Source: Tabrizicola sp.
GTDB taxonomy: Bacteria > Pseudomonadota > Alphaproteobacteria > Rhodobacterales > Rhodobacteraceae
Length of the DNA: 64,000 nucleotides
Assembly (NCBI RefSeq): GCF_030373185.1
Contig: NZ_JAUCZH010000005.1
Location: 62,001-126,000 of the forward strand
Direction: 5' to 3'
The notes beneath the pieces are model-generated. The model was not told the DNA's origin. It did not search any database and saw only the letters and a list, made by a program, of their open reading frames with translations. Below are positions 46,008-54,803 of the stretch, piece by piece; the stretch's first letter is position 1; the number at the start of each line of letters is the position of its first letter. A program made the position numbers and the translations under genes.

Positions 46008-48563
46008 ATGACCGGAAAATCGCAAGAGCCGCCGCTGAAATCGCTCGTCTGGCCGATGCGCCTGACGCTGGTCGGGCTTTGGGCCGAACGGCTGGCCCGG
46101 GCGTTCTGGCCGTTGTGGTCGTTGCTTCTGGCTGTGCTTGCGGCTCTGGCCTTCGGGTTGCAGGATCTTGGGCCGCTGCACTGGGCGCAGATCGGGGGCG
46201 GGGTGGCGTTGCTGCTGGCCTTGGGTCTGCTGGCGCTTGGGCTGCGACAGTTTCGCAAGCCGACGCTGGCCGATGCGATGGTGCGGCTTGATTCCACGAT
46301 GCCGGGCCGTCCGATTGCCGCCCTTCTGGATACGCAGGCGATTGGCAGAAATGATCCCGCCTCGCTGGCGGTGTGGGAGGCGCACAAGGCCCGGATGGCC
46401 GCCCGCGCTGCCGCCGCCAAGCCGGTAACGCCCGACCTGCGGCTGTCATCGCGTGACCCGTTCAGCCTGCGCTATGTCGCGCTGACGGCCTTTGTCATGG
46501 CGCTGATCTTCGGGTCATTCTGGCGCGTCGCTTCGGTTTCCGGCCTTGCGCCGGGGGCTGCGGTGGCGATGCCGGGCGGACCAAGCTGGGAAGGCTGGGC
46601 GCAGCCGCCCGCCTATACCGGCAAGCCGTCGCTTTACCTGAACGACATCACCGCCGAAGGATTGGAACTGCCCACAGGCACCCGGCTGCAGATCAGGCTT
46701 TATGGCACCGAGGGCAGCCTTGCCGTTGCACAGACCGTGGCCGATGCCCCACCTCCGCCCACCGCCCCGCTGGTTACGGCCGAGCCGACTCCGGCTGCCG
46801 CTGCGCCTGATGGCATGGCAGGTGTGCATGACCTGACGGTCACCCGGTCTGGCCGCTTGGCGATCGAAGGCCCGGGCGGCCGGGAGTGGGAGATTACCGC
46901 GCTGCCGGACGGGCTGCCGACGATAGCCGTTTCGGGCGACATGGGCCGCGAGGCGGACGGGCGCTTTCGCCAAGGCTACAGTGCGACGGATGATTACGGC
47001 GTTGTGGCGGGCCGGGTGACGATCTCGCTTGATCTGGCCAAGGTTGACCGCCGCCACGGTCTTGGCCCCGATCCCGAACCGGTGGAGCCGGTTGTCCTTG
47101 ACCTGCCGATGCCGCTGTCAGGCAAGCGGACCGACATCACCGAGACGCTGATTGACGATCTTTCAAAGCATGTCTTTGCCAACCTGCCGGTGACCATGGT
47201 CTTTGCCGCCGTTGATGCGGCCGGGCAGGAAGGCCTGTCTGACCCCTACTCGGTCACACTGCATGGCAAGCGATTCTTTGACCCGCTGGCCGCCGCCCTG
47301 ATCGAGATGCGGCGCGATATCCTGTGGAACCGGATCAACGCCCCCCGCGCGGTGGAAATCCTGAAGGCCGTAACGCACCGGCCCGAAGGCTTCATCCGCC
47401 ACGACCGCGCCTTCCTGCGCCTTCGTGTGCTGATGCGTGACATGGAGGCACAGCAAGCCAGCCTGAAGGTCGAAGACCGTGACCGGATTGCCGAAGAACT
47501 GTGGACCATCGCGCTGATGGTGGAAGAGGGCAATCTGCAATCCGCACTTGAACGGCTGCAACGCGCGCAGGACCGTCTGGCCGAGGCGATCAAGAACGGC
47601 GCCTCGCCCGAAGAAATCGAGCAGTTGATGCGCGAAATGCAGCAGGCGCTGAACGAATACACCCGCGAACTGGCCCAGGAGGCGCAGCGCAATCCCGGTG
47701 ACAGCCAGCAGCAGGAAGGCATGGAGGGCATGCAGATGTCCGCCAACCAGTTGCAGGAGATGCTGGATGAACTTCAGCGCCTGATGGAAGAAGGCCGCAC
47801 CGCCGAAGCCGCCGAACTGATGGAACGCCTGCGCGAGTTCATGGAGAACATGCAGGTGGTGCAGGGTCAGGGCGGGCAGGGCCAAGGCTCTCCCGGACAG
47901 CAGGGCATGCAGGAACTGGGCGAAACACTGCGCGACCAGCAGCAACTGTCCGACGACGCCTACCGCGACATGCAGCGCGGCGAGGGTGGTCAGCAACCGG
48001 GACAGCAGGACGGGCAGGACGGGCAGAACGGCGACGAGCGTGAGGGCGAAGGTCAAGGCGGGCAGGGGTCACTGACCGACCGGCAACGCGACCTTCGCGA
48101 ACGGCTTGATGATCTGCAACGCGGCGATCTGCCGGGCAACGGCACCGAACAGGGCGAAGAGGGCCGCCGCAACCTTGACCGCGCAGGCCGCGCGATGGAA
48201 GACGCGGAACGGGCGCTGCGCCAGGGCGATCTGGACGGCGCGCTTGACCGTCAAGCCGAGGCGATGGAAGCCATGCGTGACGGGCTGCGCGATTTTGGCG
48301 AGGCGCTGGCGCAGGAACAGCGCCAGAACCGCGAAGCCAATGGTGGCGACCGTGACGTTGGCAGCGCCGATCCGAACGGGCGTGATCCCTTGGGCCGCCG
48401 ACCAGGCGACAGCGCGCGCATCGGGTCGGATGAAAACATGGTGCAGAATGACCCCAACGCCCGCGCTCAGGAACTGCTGGATGAAATCCGCCGCAGGTCA
48501 GGTGATCTGACCCGCCCGGGCGAGGAGCTGGATTATCTCAAGCGCCTTCTGGAATTGTTCTGA
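46008..48563 (+). CDS. TIGR02302-family membrane protein
   Basis: The product is 851 aa from the ATG at 46008, just after lysA. Two N-terminal membrane segments (LWSLLLAVLAALAFGLQDLG and a second near residue 60), then one near residue 155, precede a long extracytoplasmic part. A Gln/Glu/Gly-rich low-complexity, coiled-coil C-terminal half contains repeated QGGQGQGSPGQQG-type segments. This matches the TIGR02302 family of alphaproteobacteria, whose function is unknown. Gene order after lysA supports the call. Confidence 0.88.
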   Translation: MTGKSQEPPLKSLVWPMRLTLVGLWAERLARAFWPLWSLLLAVLAALAFGLQDLGPLHWAQIGGGVALLLALGLLALGLRQFRKPTLADAMVRLDSTMPGRPIAALLDTQAIGRNDPASLAVWEAHKARMAARAAAAKPVTPDLRLSSRDPFSLRYVALTAFVMALIFGSFWRVASVSGLAPGAAVAMPGGPSWEGWAQPPAYTGKPSLYLNDITAEGLELPTGTRLQIRLYGTEGSLAVAQTVADAPPPPTAPLVTAEPTPAAAAPDGMAGVHDLTVTRSGRLAIEGPGGREWEITALPDGLPTIAVSGDMGREADGRFRQGYSATDDYGVVAGRVTISLDLAKVDRRHGLGPDPEPVEPVVLDLPMPLSGKRTDITETLIDDLSKHVFANLPVTMVFAAVDAAGQEGLSDPYSVTLHGKRFFDPLAAALIEMRRDILWNRINAPRAVEILKAVTHRPEGFIRHDRAFLRLRVLMRDMEAQQASLKVEDRDRIAEELWTIALMVEEGNLQSALERLQRAQDRLAEAIKNGASPEEIEQLMREMQQALNEYTRELAQEAQRNPGDSQQQEGMEGMQMSANQLQEMLDELQRLMEEGRTAEAAELMERLREFMENMQVVQGQGGQGQGSPGQQGMQELGETLRDQQQLSDDAYRDMQRGEGGQQPGQQDGQDGQNGDEREGEGQGGQGSLTDRQRDLRERLDDLQRGDLPGNGTEQGEEGRRNLDRAGRAMEDAERALRQGDLDGALDRQAEAMEAMRDGLRDFGEALAQEQRQNREANGGDRDVGSADPNGRDPLGRRPGDSARIGSDENMVQNDPNARAQELLDEIRRRSGDLTRPGEELDYLKRLLELF

Positions 48564-48662
48564 GACCGTGACTGCCGTCCGGCTTCGGGCAATAGGCAGA
48601 GCAGGCCGTTGGCGTTGGCACGGGTTGCGGCCAATACCCATCTGCGTGACAGTCTGACCGGC

Positions 48663-49397
48663 ATGGCCATAGCAGACACCCCTTTGCCCCCCGGACGGCT
48701 GATCGTGCTGGATCTTGCCCGCAGCCTCGCGCTGGTCGGTATGGTGGTGTTTCACTTTACCTTCGATCTGGCGCTGTTCGGCTTTGTCCCGGTTGACACG
48801 ATCTATCAGCCGTTCTGGTATTACTTTGCCCGGATGGTGGCCGGCAGTTTCCTGTTTCTTTCTGGGGTCAGCCTTTGGCTTGCGCATGGGCAGGGTATCC
48901 GCTGGATGGCGTTCTGGTGGCGTTTTGCCAAGATCGCCACCGCCGCCGCCTTGGTGACGCTGGCAAGTTTCTGGCTGGTTCCGGGCGGGCCGATCCACTT
49001 TGGCATCCTGCATGCGCTGGCAGTCTCGGGCCTGATTGCGCTGGCATTTCTGCGCCTGCCCGGGCTGGTCACACTTGCGGTCGCGGCAGGGGTCTTCGCG
49101 CTGGGCTGGGCGGACCCAAGCCCGATGTTTGACGGGTTGGCGCTGGTCTGGCTGGGGCTTGCGGAAAACCGCCCCTTGATGGGGGATTATGTGCCGCTTG
49201 TCCCATGGCTTGCGCCTTGCCTGGCGGGGTTGGCCTTGGCCAAGCTTGTCGGGCTGCACCACTGGCAAGGCCAGACGCCCACCCGTCTGTGGCGCATCAT
49301 GGCATTTCCCGGCCAGCACAGTCTGGTGATCTATCTGATCCACCAGCCAATCCTTTTCGGGCTTTTCAACGCCTTCGTCTGGGCGACCCGGGGCTAA
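48663..49397 (+). CDS. DUF1624/heparan-acetyltransferase-like membrane protein
   Basis: The product is 244 aa from the ATG at 48663; an upstream TTG start at 48609 is possible but less likely. It has about seven membrane segments. The opening RLIVLDLARSLALVGMVVFH matches the acyltransferase/DUF1624 group related to heparan-alpha-glucosaminide N-acetyltransferase. The C-terminal HSLVIYLIHQPILFG is also typical. Substrate unknown; an acetyl donor to a cell-envelope sugar is the family expectation. Confidence 0.85.
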   Translation: MAIADTPLPPGRLIVLDLARSLALVGMVVFHFTFDLALFGFVPVDTIYQPFWYYFARMVAGSFLFLSGVSLWLAHGQGIRWMAFWWRFAKIATAAALVTLASFWLVPGGPIHFGILHALAVSGLIALAFLRLPGLVTLAVAAGVFALGWADPSPMFDGLALVWLGLAENRPLMGDYVPLVPWLAPCLAGLALAKLVGLHHWQGQTPTRLWRIMAFPGQHSLVIYLIHQPILFGLFNAFVWATRG

Positions 49398-49462
49398 GCC
49401 CGCTTCCCCTTGCCCGCCCTTTGCGCTAATCCCTGCGGCGCACCGCTACGGGAACCTGCAAG

Positions 49463-51880
49463 ATGAAATTCACTCTGTCCTGGCTGAAAGATCACCTCGA
49501 CACCAAGGCCACCGTCGAAGCCCTCGCCGAGGCGCTGACCGATCTGGGGCTGGAGGTCGAAGGCGTGGAAGACCCCGCCGCCCAACTAGGGGCCTTTCGG
49601 ATCTGCCGGGTGATCGAAGCGGTCCAGCACCCCAACGCCGACCGTCTGCGCCTGTGCCGGGTTGAGACCTACCCCGATGGCCCCGGTGGCCGGACGGAAG
49701 AGGTGCAGGTTGTCTGCGGTGCGCCAAACGCCCGCACCGGGCTTGTCGGGGTGTTTGCCCCGGTCGGCACCCATGTTCCCGGCACCGGGGTGGACCTGAA
49801 GCCCGGCAATATCCGGGGCGTGGATTCCAACGGGATGCTGTGTTCCGAACGCGAGCTGATGCTGTCGGACAATCATGACGGCATCATCGATTTGCCCGCA
49901 GACGCGCCGCTTGGGGCGCGGTTCATCGACTGGAAGGGGTTGAACGACCCCGTGATCGAGATCAAGGTCACCCCGAACCGCCCCGACGCCCTTGGTATCC
50001 ACGGCATCGCCCGTGATCTTGCCGCGCGCGGTCTTGGGGTGTTGACGCCGGTCCAGGTCACTCCGGTTCCGGGCCGCTTTGCCTCACCGATTTCGGTGAA
50101 GATCGACCCGGCGCTGGTGGCGAAGGGATGCCCGCATTTTGCTGGCCGTCTGATCCGTGGCGTGAAGAACGGCCCCTCGCCCGACTGGCTGGCCGCACGG
50201 CTGAAGGGAATCGGCCTGCGCCCGATCTCGGCCCTGGTGGATATCACCAACTACTTCACCTTCGGGCTGAACCGCCCGCTGCATGTCTTTGACGCGGCCA
50301 AGGTGCAGGGCGATCTTGTGATCCGTCCGGCCAGGGCGGGTGAGACGCTTCTGGCGCTGGACGGCAAGACTTACAGCCTTGGCGAAGGCCAGATGGTCAT
50401 CGCCGATGATCATGGGCCGGAATCGCTGGCCGGGATCATGGGCGGCGAAGCTTCGGGCTGCACGCCGGAGACGACCGATGTATTCCTTGAAAGCGCATGG
50501 TGGGATCCGATCACCATTGCCGCCACGGGCCGCGCGCTGAAGATCAACTCGGACGCGCGCTATCGGTTTGAGCGCGGCGTTGATCCGGCCTTCACCCTGC
50601 CGGGCCTTGAACTGGCCACGCAGATGATCCTTGATCTGTGCGGCGGCGAGCCGGGTGAGGTGGTGCAGGACGGCGCACCGATCGACACGACCCGCGCCTA
50701 CCGGCTGAACCCGGCCCGCGTGATCAGCCTTGTCGGGATGGACATCCCCGAGGCAACCCAGCGCGCCACGCTGGCGGCGCTGGGCTTCACGCTTGACGGC
50801 GATATGGCGACCCCGCCCTCATGGCGTCCCGACGTTCTGGGCGAGGCGGATCTGATCGAAGAAGTCGCCCGGATCGCCAGCCTGACCAAGCTGCAGGGCG
50901 CCCCGATGGCCCGCCGCCTGCCGGGGGTGCCAAAGCCGATCCTTACGCCGGTGCAGGTGCGCGAACGCACCACGCGGCGGACACTGGCGGCGCTGGGCTA
51001 CAATGAATGTGTGACCTACAGCTTCATTGACGGGAAAGCGGCGGCGCTGTTTGGCGGCGGGGCGGATGTGGTGCGGGTCGATAACCCGATCTCGTCGGAA
51101 ATGACCCATCTGCGGCCTGACCTCTTGCCCGGCCTTCTTGCGGCAGCAGCCCGCAATCAGGCGCGCGGCTTCATGGACCTTGCCTTTTTTGAGGTTGGCC
51201 CCGCCTTCCACGGCGGCGAGCCGGGCGAACAGCATCTGCAAGCGGCTGGCCTTCTGATCGGGGCCGCCGCCCCGCGTGACCCGCACGGGTCGCGCCGGAT
51301 GGTCGATGTGTTCGACGCCAAGGCCGATGCCGAGGCGGTGCTGGCCGCCCTTGGCGCGCCTGCCCGCACCCAGATCAGCCGCAAGGCCGCCGCTTGGTGG
51401 CATCCCGGCCGGTCCGGGGTGATCGGGCTTGGGTCGAATGTGATGGCCACCTTTGGTGAAGTTCACCCCCGCATCCTTCAGGCGATGGATGTGAAAGGCC
51501 CGGCGGTGGCCTTCACCGTTCTGGTCGCCAATGTCCCCGCGCCCAAGGTGAAGACGCCCACCCGGCCCGCGCTGGCAATCTCTGATCTTCAAGCCGTGGA
51601 CCGGGATTTCGCCTTCGTCGTGGATGCCCGCGTCGAGGCGCTGACCGCCGTGAATGCAGCGCTTGGTGCCGACAAGGCGCTGATCGAAAGCGTTCGCGTC
51701 TTTGACCAGTTCACGGGCGACAAGGCCGAGGCGCAAATGGGCGCAGGCAAGAAGTCCATCGCACTGACCGTGCGCCTGCAACCCACCGCCGCCACCCTGA
51801 CCGAGGTCGAGATCGAGGCCGTCAGCGCGAGGATCGTCGAGAAGGTGACCAAGGCTACCGGCGGCACTTTGCGGGGCTGA
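49463..51880 (+). CDS. pheT: Phenylalanyl-tRNA synthetase beta subunit
   Basis: The protein is 805 aa, the expected length. Domains in order are: the N-terminal B1 fold (MKFTLSWLKDHLD), the tRNA-binding OB domain (VIEAVQHPNADRLRLCRVE), the B3/B4 editing region, and the class II-like core. The C-terminal anticodon-binding fold follows (VFDQFTGDKAEAQMGAGKKS). It pairs with PheS, which is not in the window. It converges on the DUF1523 gene with a 47-base gap. Confidence 0.98.
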   Translation: MKFTLSWLKDHLDTKATVEALAEALTDLGLEVEGVEDPAAQLGAFRICRVIEAVQHPNADRLRLCRVETYPDGPGGRTEEVQVVCGAPNARTGLVGVFAPVGTHVPGTGVDLKPGNIRGVDSNGMLCSERELMLSDNHDGIIDLPADAPLGARFIDWKGLNDPVIEIKVTPNRPDALGIHGIARDLAARGLGVLTPVQVTPVPGRFASPISVKIDPALVAKGCPHFAGRLIRGVKNGPSPDWLAARLKGIGLRPISALVDITNYFTFGLNRPLHVFDAAKVQGDLVIRPARAGETLLALDGKTYSLGEGQMVIADDHGPESLAGIMGGEASGCTPETTDVFLESAWWDPITIAATGRALKINSDARYRFERGVDPAFTLPGLELATQMILDLCGGEPGEVVQDGAPIDTTRAYRLNPARVISLVGMDIPEATQRATLAALGFTLDGDMATPPSWRPDVLGEADLIEEVARIASLTKLQGAPMARRLPGVPKPILTPVQVRERTTRRTLAALGYNECVTYSFIDGKAAALFGGGADVVRVDNPISSEMTHLRPDLLPGLLAAAARNQARGFMDLAFFEVGPAFHGGEPGEQHLQAAGLLIGAAAPRDPHGSRRMVDVFDAKADAEAVLAALGAPARTQISRKAAAWWHPGRSGVIGLGSNVMATFGEVHPRILQAMDVKGPAVAFTVLVANVPAPKVKTPTRPALAISDLQAVDRDFAFVVDARVEALTAVNAALGADKALIESVRVFDQFTGDKAEAQMGAGKKSIALTVRLQPTAATLTEVEIEAVSARIVEKVTKATGGTLRG

Positions 51881-51891
51881 TCAGACGGACC

Positions 51892-51912
51892 GCCCCGGCT
51901 TCAGGCCGGGGC
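51892..51912. terminator. Hairpin between convergent pheT and DUF1523 gene
   Basis: GCCCCGGC (51892-51899), loop TTCAG, GCCGGGGC (51905-51912), a perfect 8-bp stem. There is no U-tract on either side, so termination efficiency is doubtful. It is the only structure in the 47-base gap. Confidence 0.55.
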
Positions 51913-51927
51913 TTCCGCTCGCTTGCC

Positions 51928-52596
51928 CTACTTCTTCGCCCGCCAGGTGTTGATCCAGGCCCGGGTCCGCCCGAAGAAACCACGGGCTTCTTTCTTCGCG
52001 GTCTCGGCCCGCGCCTCGACCGAATCCCACGCCTCGCCCGCATCGGCCAGCGCCGGATCAATCATCCGTTCGCGGAATTGCAGCCACATCTTGCGCAGCA
52101 GAAACGCCAGAAGCAGCAGCGCCACGAAGAAGAAGATGTTGAACCACGGAATGATCCTTTCATCCGGCCCGTCGGCCAGACGGATGCCCACCGCATTTGG
52201 GAAGACCGAGATCAGTTCATTGCGCCAACCATAATGTGTTACGACGGCCCATTTCGGCGTCTCTGCGGTGGATTTCAGGTCATCCGCCTCGGTCTGCAGG
52301 CTGGCAGTATCGAACTTGAAATAGGGCGGCCAGCCCCAGCCCGTATCCTCGTTCCTGTAGACCATCGGCCTGCCGTTGGTCTGGATCGTCTGGATGAACT
52401 GCACATCACGGTTGACCAGCGTGCTGGACTGGTCGTCAGGCGAAGACCAGAATATCCGCGTCCAGTCGTTCAGATCCTGACGCTCCTGATAGGTGCCGAC
52501 GACCCGCACCACGTCATGTTGCGGCAGCGTATAGTGCAGGAATGACCCAATGGTCAGGATCAGCGTCGTCCAGAAAGCCCATTTCACATAGCGCAT
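51928..52596 (-). CDS. DUF1523 membrane protein, last gene of the AAA operon
   Basis: The product is 222 aa. One N-terminal membrane helix (FWTTLILTIGSFLHYTL), a periplasmic domain of about 110 residues with TGWGWPPYFKFDT, a second helix (WFNIFFFVALLLLAFLL) and a basic cytoplasmic tail are seen. This matches DUF1523, a family without known function common in Rhodobacterales. It starts 7 bases after the upstream 92-aa gene's stop, so it is probably the end of the seven-gene operon. Confidence 0.88.
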   Translation of the reverse strand: MRYVKWAFWTTLILTIGSFLHYTLPQHDVVRVVGTYQERQDLNDWTRIFWSSPDDQSSTLVNRDVQFIQTIQTNGRPMVYRNEDTGWGWPPYFKFDTASLQTEADDLKSTAETPKWAVVTHYGWRNELISVFPNAVGIRLADGPDERIIPWFNIFFFVALLLLAFLLRKMWLQFRERMIDPALADAGEAWDSVEARAETAKKEARGFFGRTRAWINTWRAKK

Positions 52597-52603
52597 CGCG
52601 GCC

Positions 52604-52882
52604 TCATGCGTAATTCACCAGATATAGGAGTGCCGCGATCCCGATGAAAGGCAGCACGAAGATGATGAGCAGCAGCCGGTTGCGCAAGCTGCCCTCATAG
52701 GCTTCCATGCCCTTTTCGATGAAGGCATCGCGCGCGTCGGCATCGCCGTCTTCGGGCGGGGCGGCATCCCATTCCTTCTCCAGCGCCTCGCGTCGCAGCG
52801 ACCGCGCGTAGATGCGCAGCACGAAATAGGCCACACCCCCCACCACGGCCCAGGCCAGGATGGCCCGAAGAAACCCGATCAT
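52604..52882 (-). CDS. Small two-helix membrane protein
   Basis: The product is 92 aa. One N-terminal helix (LRAILAWAVVGGVAYFVL), an acidic loop of about 40 residues rich in Asp and Glu, and a C-terminal helix (LLLIIFVLPFIGIAALLYLV). Both ends probably lie on the same side of the membrane. It overlaps the 463-aa gene by 4 bases (ATGA) and is followed by DUF1523, so the operon ends with two membrane proteins. No family recognised. Confidence 0.8.
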   Translation of the reverse strand: MIGFLRAILAWAVVGGVAYFVLRIYARSLRREALEKEWDAAPPEDGDADARDAFIEKGMEAYEGSLRNRLLLIIFVLPFIGIAALLYLVNYA

Positions 52883-54270
52883 CGCCGCCCTCCACGTTCA
52901 TCCCGGGGACGCTGGACCTGCCCCCATGGCCCGGCCACCCCTTTCAGCGGGCGCGCCGATTTCGGCCCCTCGGTCATCTGCGGCCGGTGCAATTCGTCCA
53001 TCCCCGGTTCCGGCCCGAACAGCGCCGTCCGCGCGCCCTCTCTGTCCACTTGATACTCCCGCGCCAGGAAATCGGCGACATGAGTTTTCTTGCTCTCGCT
53101 CCACGTCGCATATTGCGCGTAAAACAGTTCCTTGTGGACGATAAACATCTGCCGCACGTCCATCGGGGCCAGTTCCGACAACAGCATGTTCACCAGATCA
53201 CGGTTCGGCCCGGCCTTGCCCCGCAGGGTGTAGAAATACGCCGGATGTTCGCTGTTGATCTTCGGCCACGGCCCCCCGGCCTCCACCCAGCGCAGCAGGG
53301 CCGCCAGCCCAAGGAATTCCTCCGGCAGGGATGACCCCAGCCGATAGGCCACCTTGCGCAACTCTGTCCGCCGCGCGTCGCCCACCTCGATCCCCAATCG
53401 GTCCGCCGCATCGATCAGGATGAAATCCATCTTCTGCCGCAGCACCGCCGCCGCATCCATCCCCCGCGCCTGCACGATGGGCTCGGCCAGCTGGTTGCGT
53501 TCCAGCCAGTCGGCGATCTGGTTTCTATGCGTCAGGTCCATCACCTGCGGCATCGGCACCTCGCCCAGACTGCGCCAGTCGAGGCTTGAAATCGCCGCCG
53601 GAAACCGCACGTCGCGAAAGATGTAGACCCCGCCGAAATGGCTGGTCCAGAAGTTCTGCTGCTCAAACGTCATCGCCGGCAATGCAATCGGCACCCGCGT
53701 CACGTCGCCGGTCTTTTTCGCCAGCCCGATCATCTCGGCCACCAGCACATCATCGCGCCAGCCGTCGGGCTCCTGCCGGAACCGGTCAATCAGCTTGGCC
53801 AGCCGCCCGGCATCCGCCACATGCCCGCCGATCGTATCCGCCTCGACCGTCACCTGCCGGATATCGAAAAGCTTCGCGGGAGTGTCCACCGAATAGACCG
53901 AGTTCTGCAACTCCCCCGCCACCGCATCCCGCGCGGTCAGGGCAAACAACTGCGCCTCGTTGGTCTCGATGAACTGGGTCAGGATACCGCGCGAGGTGGA
54001 GAACTTGATGTTCAGCAAAGGCGCATCCTTCTGCGCGGTGGTCAGCAAGATGAACTGCCGGTTCGCCCCGTTGGGGTTGAGGTAGAGGTCGTCGTTGAAT
54101 TCGTCGCCGATTTCCGGCGAATAGCCGGACAGGTCGATGTGGAAATCGTCGAGCTTCGTGGTCTTGCCGGTAAGATGCTTGAGCGCCCGGTTGTAGCGCT
54201 CGACAAGGGCCGGAGAGGAGACCTCGATCAGGTTCCCGAACATCAGACCGCGTTGGATGAGGCGTTTCAT
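52879..54270 (-). CDS. Uncharacterised 463-aa protein of the AAA operon
   Basis: No membrane segment, signal peptide or catalytic motif is visible. The N-terminal third reads like an alpha/beta domain (GLMFGNLIEVSSPALVERYN, then NRQFILLTTAQKDAPLLNIK). The middle has a helical part with LDWRSLGEVPMPQVMDL, and the end is a Pro/Arg-rich tail. It overlaps the upstream 178-aa gene and the downstream 92-aa gene by 4 bases each, so expression is tightly coupled. I believe it belongs to a Rhodobacterales-restricted DUF but cannot name it with confidence. Confidence 0.82.
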   Translation of the reverse strand: MKRLIQRGLMFGNLIEVSSPALVERYNRALKHLTGKTTKLDDFHIDLSGYSPEIGDEFNDDLYLNPNGANRQFILLTTAQKDAPLLNIKFSTSRGILTQFIETNEAQLFALTARDAVAGELQNSVYSVDTPAKLFDIRQVTVEADTIGGHVADAGRLAKLIDRFRQEPDGWRDDVLVAEMIGLAKKTGDVTRVPIALPAMTFEQQNFWTSHFGGVYIFRDVRFPAAISSLDWRSLGEVPMPQVMDLTHRNQIADWLERNQLAEPIVQARGMDAAAVLRQKMDFILIDAADRLGIEVGDARRTELRKVAYRLGSSLPEEFLGLAALLRWVEAGGPWPKINSEHPAYFYTLRGKAGPNRDLVNMLLSELAPMDVRQMFIVHKELFYAQYATWSESKKTHVADFLAREYQVDREGARTALFGPEPGMDELHRPQMTEGPKSARPLKGVAGPWGQVQRPRDERGGRR

Positions 54271-54803
54271 TGTGCCAGCCCGCGCATCAGGTCACCTAAC
54301 GCATTGCGGATCTTACCGAAGAATATGCGCAACTCTCTGTCATCGAAGAGATCCCCAAAAGGAAACCGGTTCTCCTTGATAAGATAATTTGAAGCGAGGT
54401 CCCGAGTGGCATCTGAACTGTCCAGATCACTCACATCCTTGTGGTCGGAAATGGCGCGGTCCAACTTCGTTAAGAAGTAGCCATCCAACGGTTCTAATTG
54501 CTCCCGCTGAGTGCCGAAGACTAGAGCGACTTTGTGAAGCGATGCGTCGACCCGGAGTTCCGCATAAAGCAATTGTCGTCGGAAAGACCTTAGTCTTCTT
54601 TCCTCACGGAGGAATTTCTCCTCGCCATTTGGAGCTTGCCCGGCTTCCAAATCCTCGCTGTTCAGGAGCGGATAGATATTGCTTCGAAGCAGTGCTTCTA
54701 GCTCAGAAGCTCGATCCAGCACCTCAAAGCAAGCCTGAATAAGGCTCCCGACGCGGACGCCGTTGGGCGAAGTGTCGACTCCCTTGCGGCCGAAGATCAT
54801 CAC
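54267..54803 (-). CDS. Low-GC 178-aa protein inserted in the AAA operon
   Basis: This soluble, largely helical protein (FEVLDRASELEALLRSNIYP, later RRLRSFRRQLLYAELRVDA) has no recognised motif. Hand counting 54301-54480 gives 87 G+C of 180 (48 percent), against 62 percent in a sampled line of the next gene. Its codons also differ, with more AT-ending ones. Despite this it overlaps both neighbours by exactly 4 bases (ATGA on each side), so it is integrated into the translational chain. Likely a recently acquired or fast-evolving component. Confidence 0.8.
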   Translation of the reverse strand: MMIFGRKGVDTSPNGVRVGSLIQACFEVLDRASELEALLRSNIYPLLNSEDLEAGQAPNGEEKFLREERRLRSFRRQLLYAELRVDASLHKVALVFGTQREQLEPLDGYFLTKLDRAISDHKDVSDLDSSDATRDLASNYLIKENRFPFGDLFDDRELRIFFGKIRNALGDLMRGLAQ

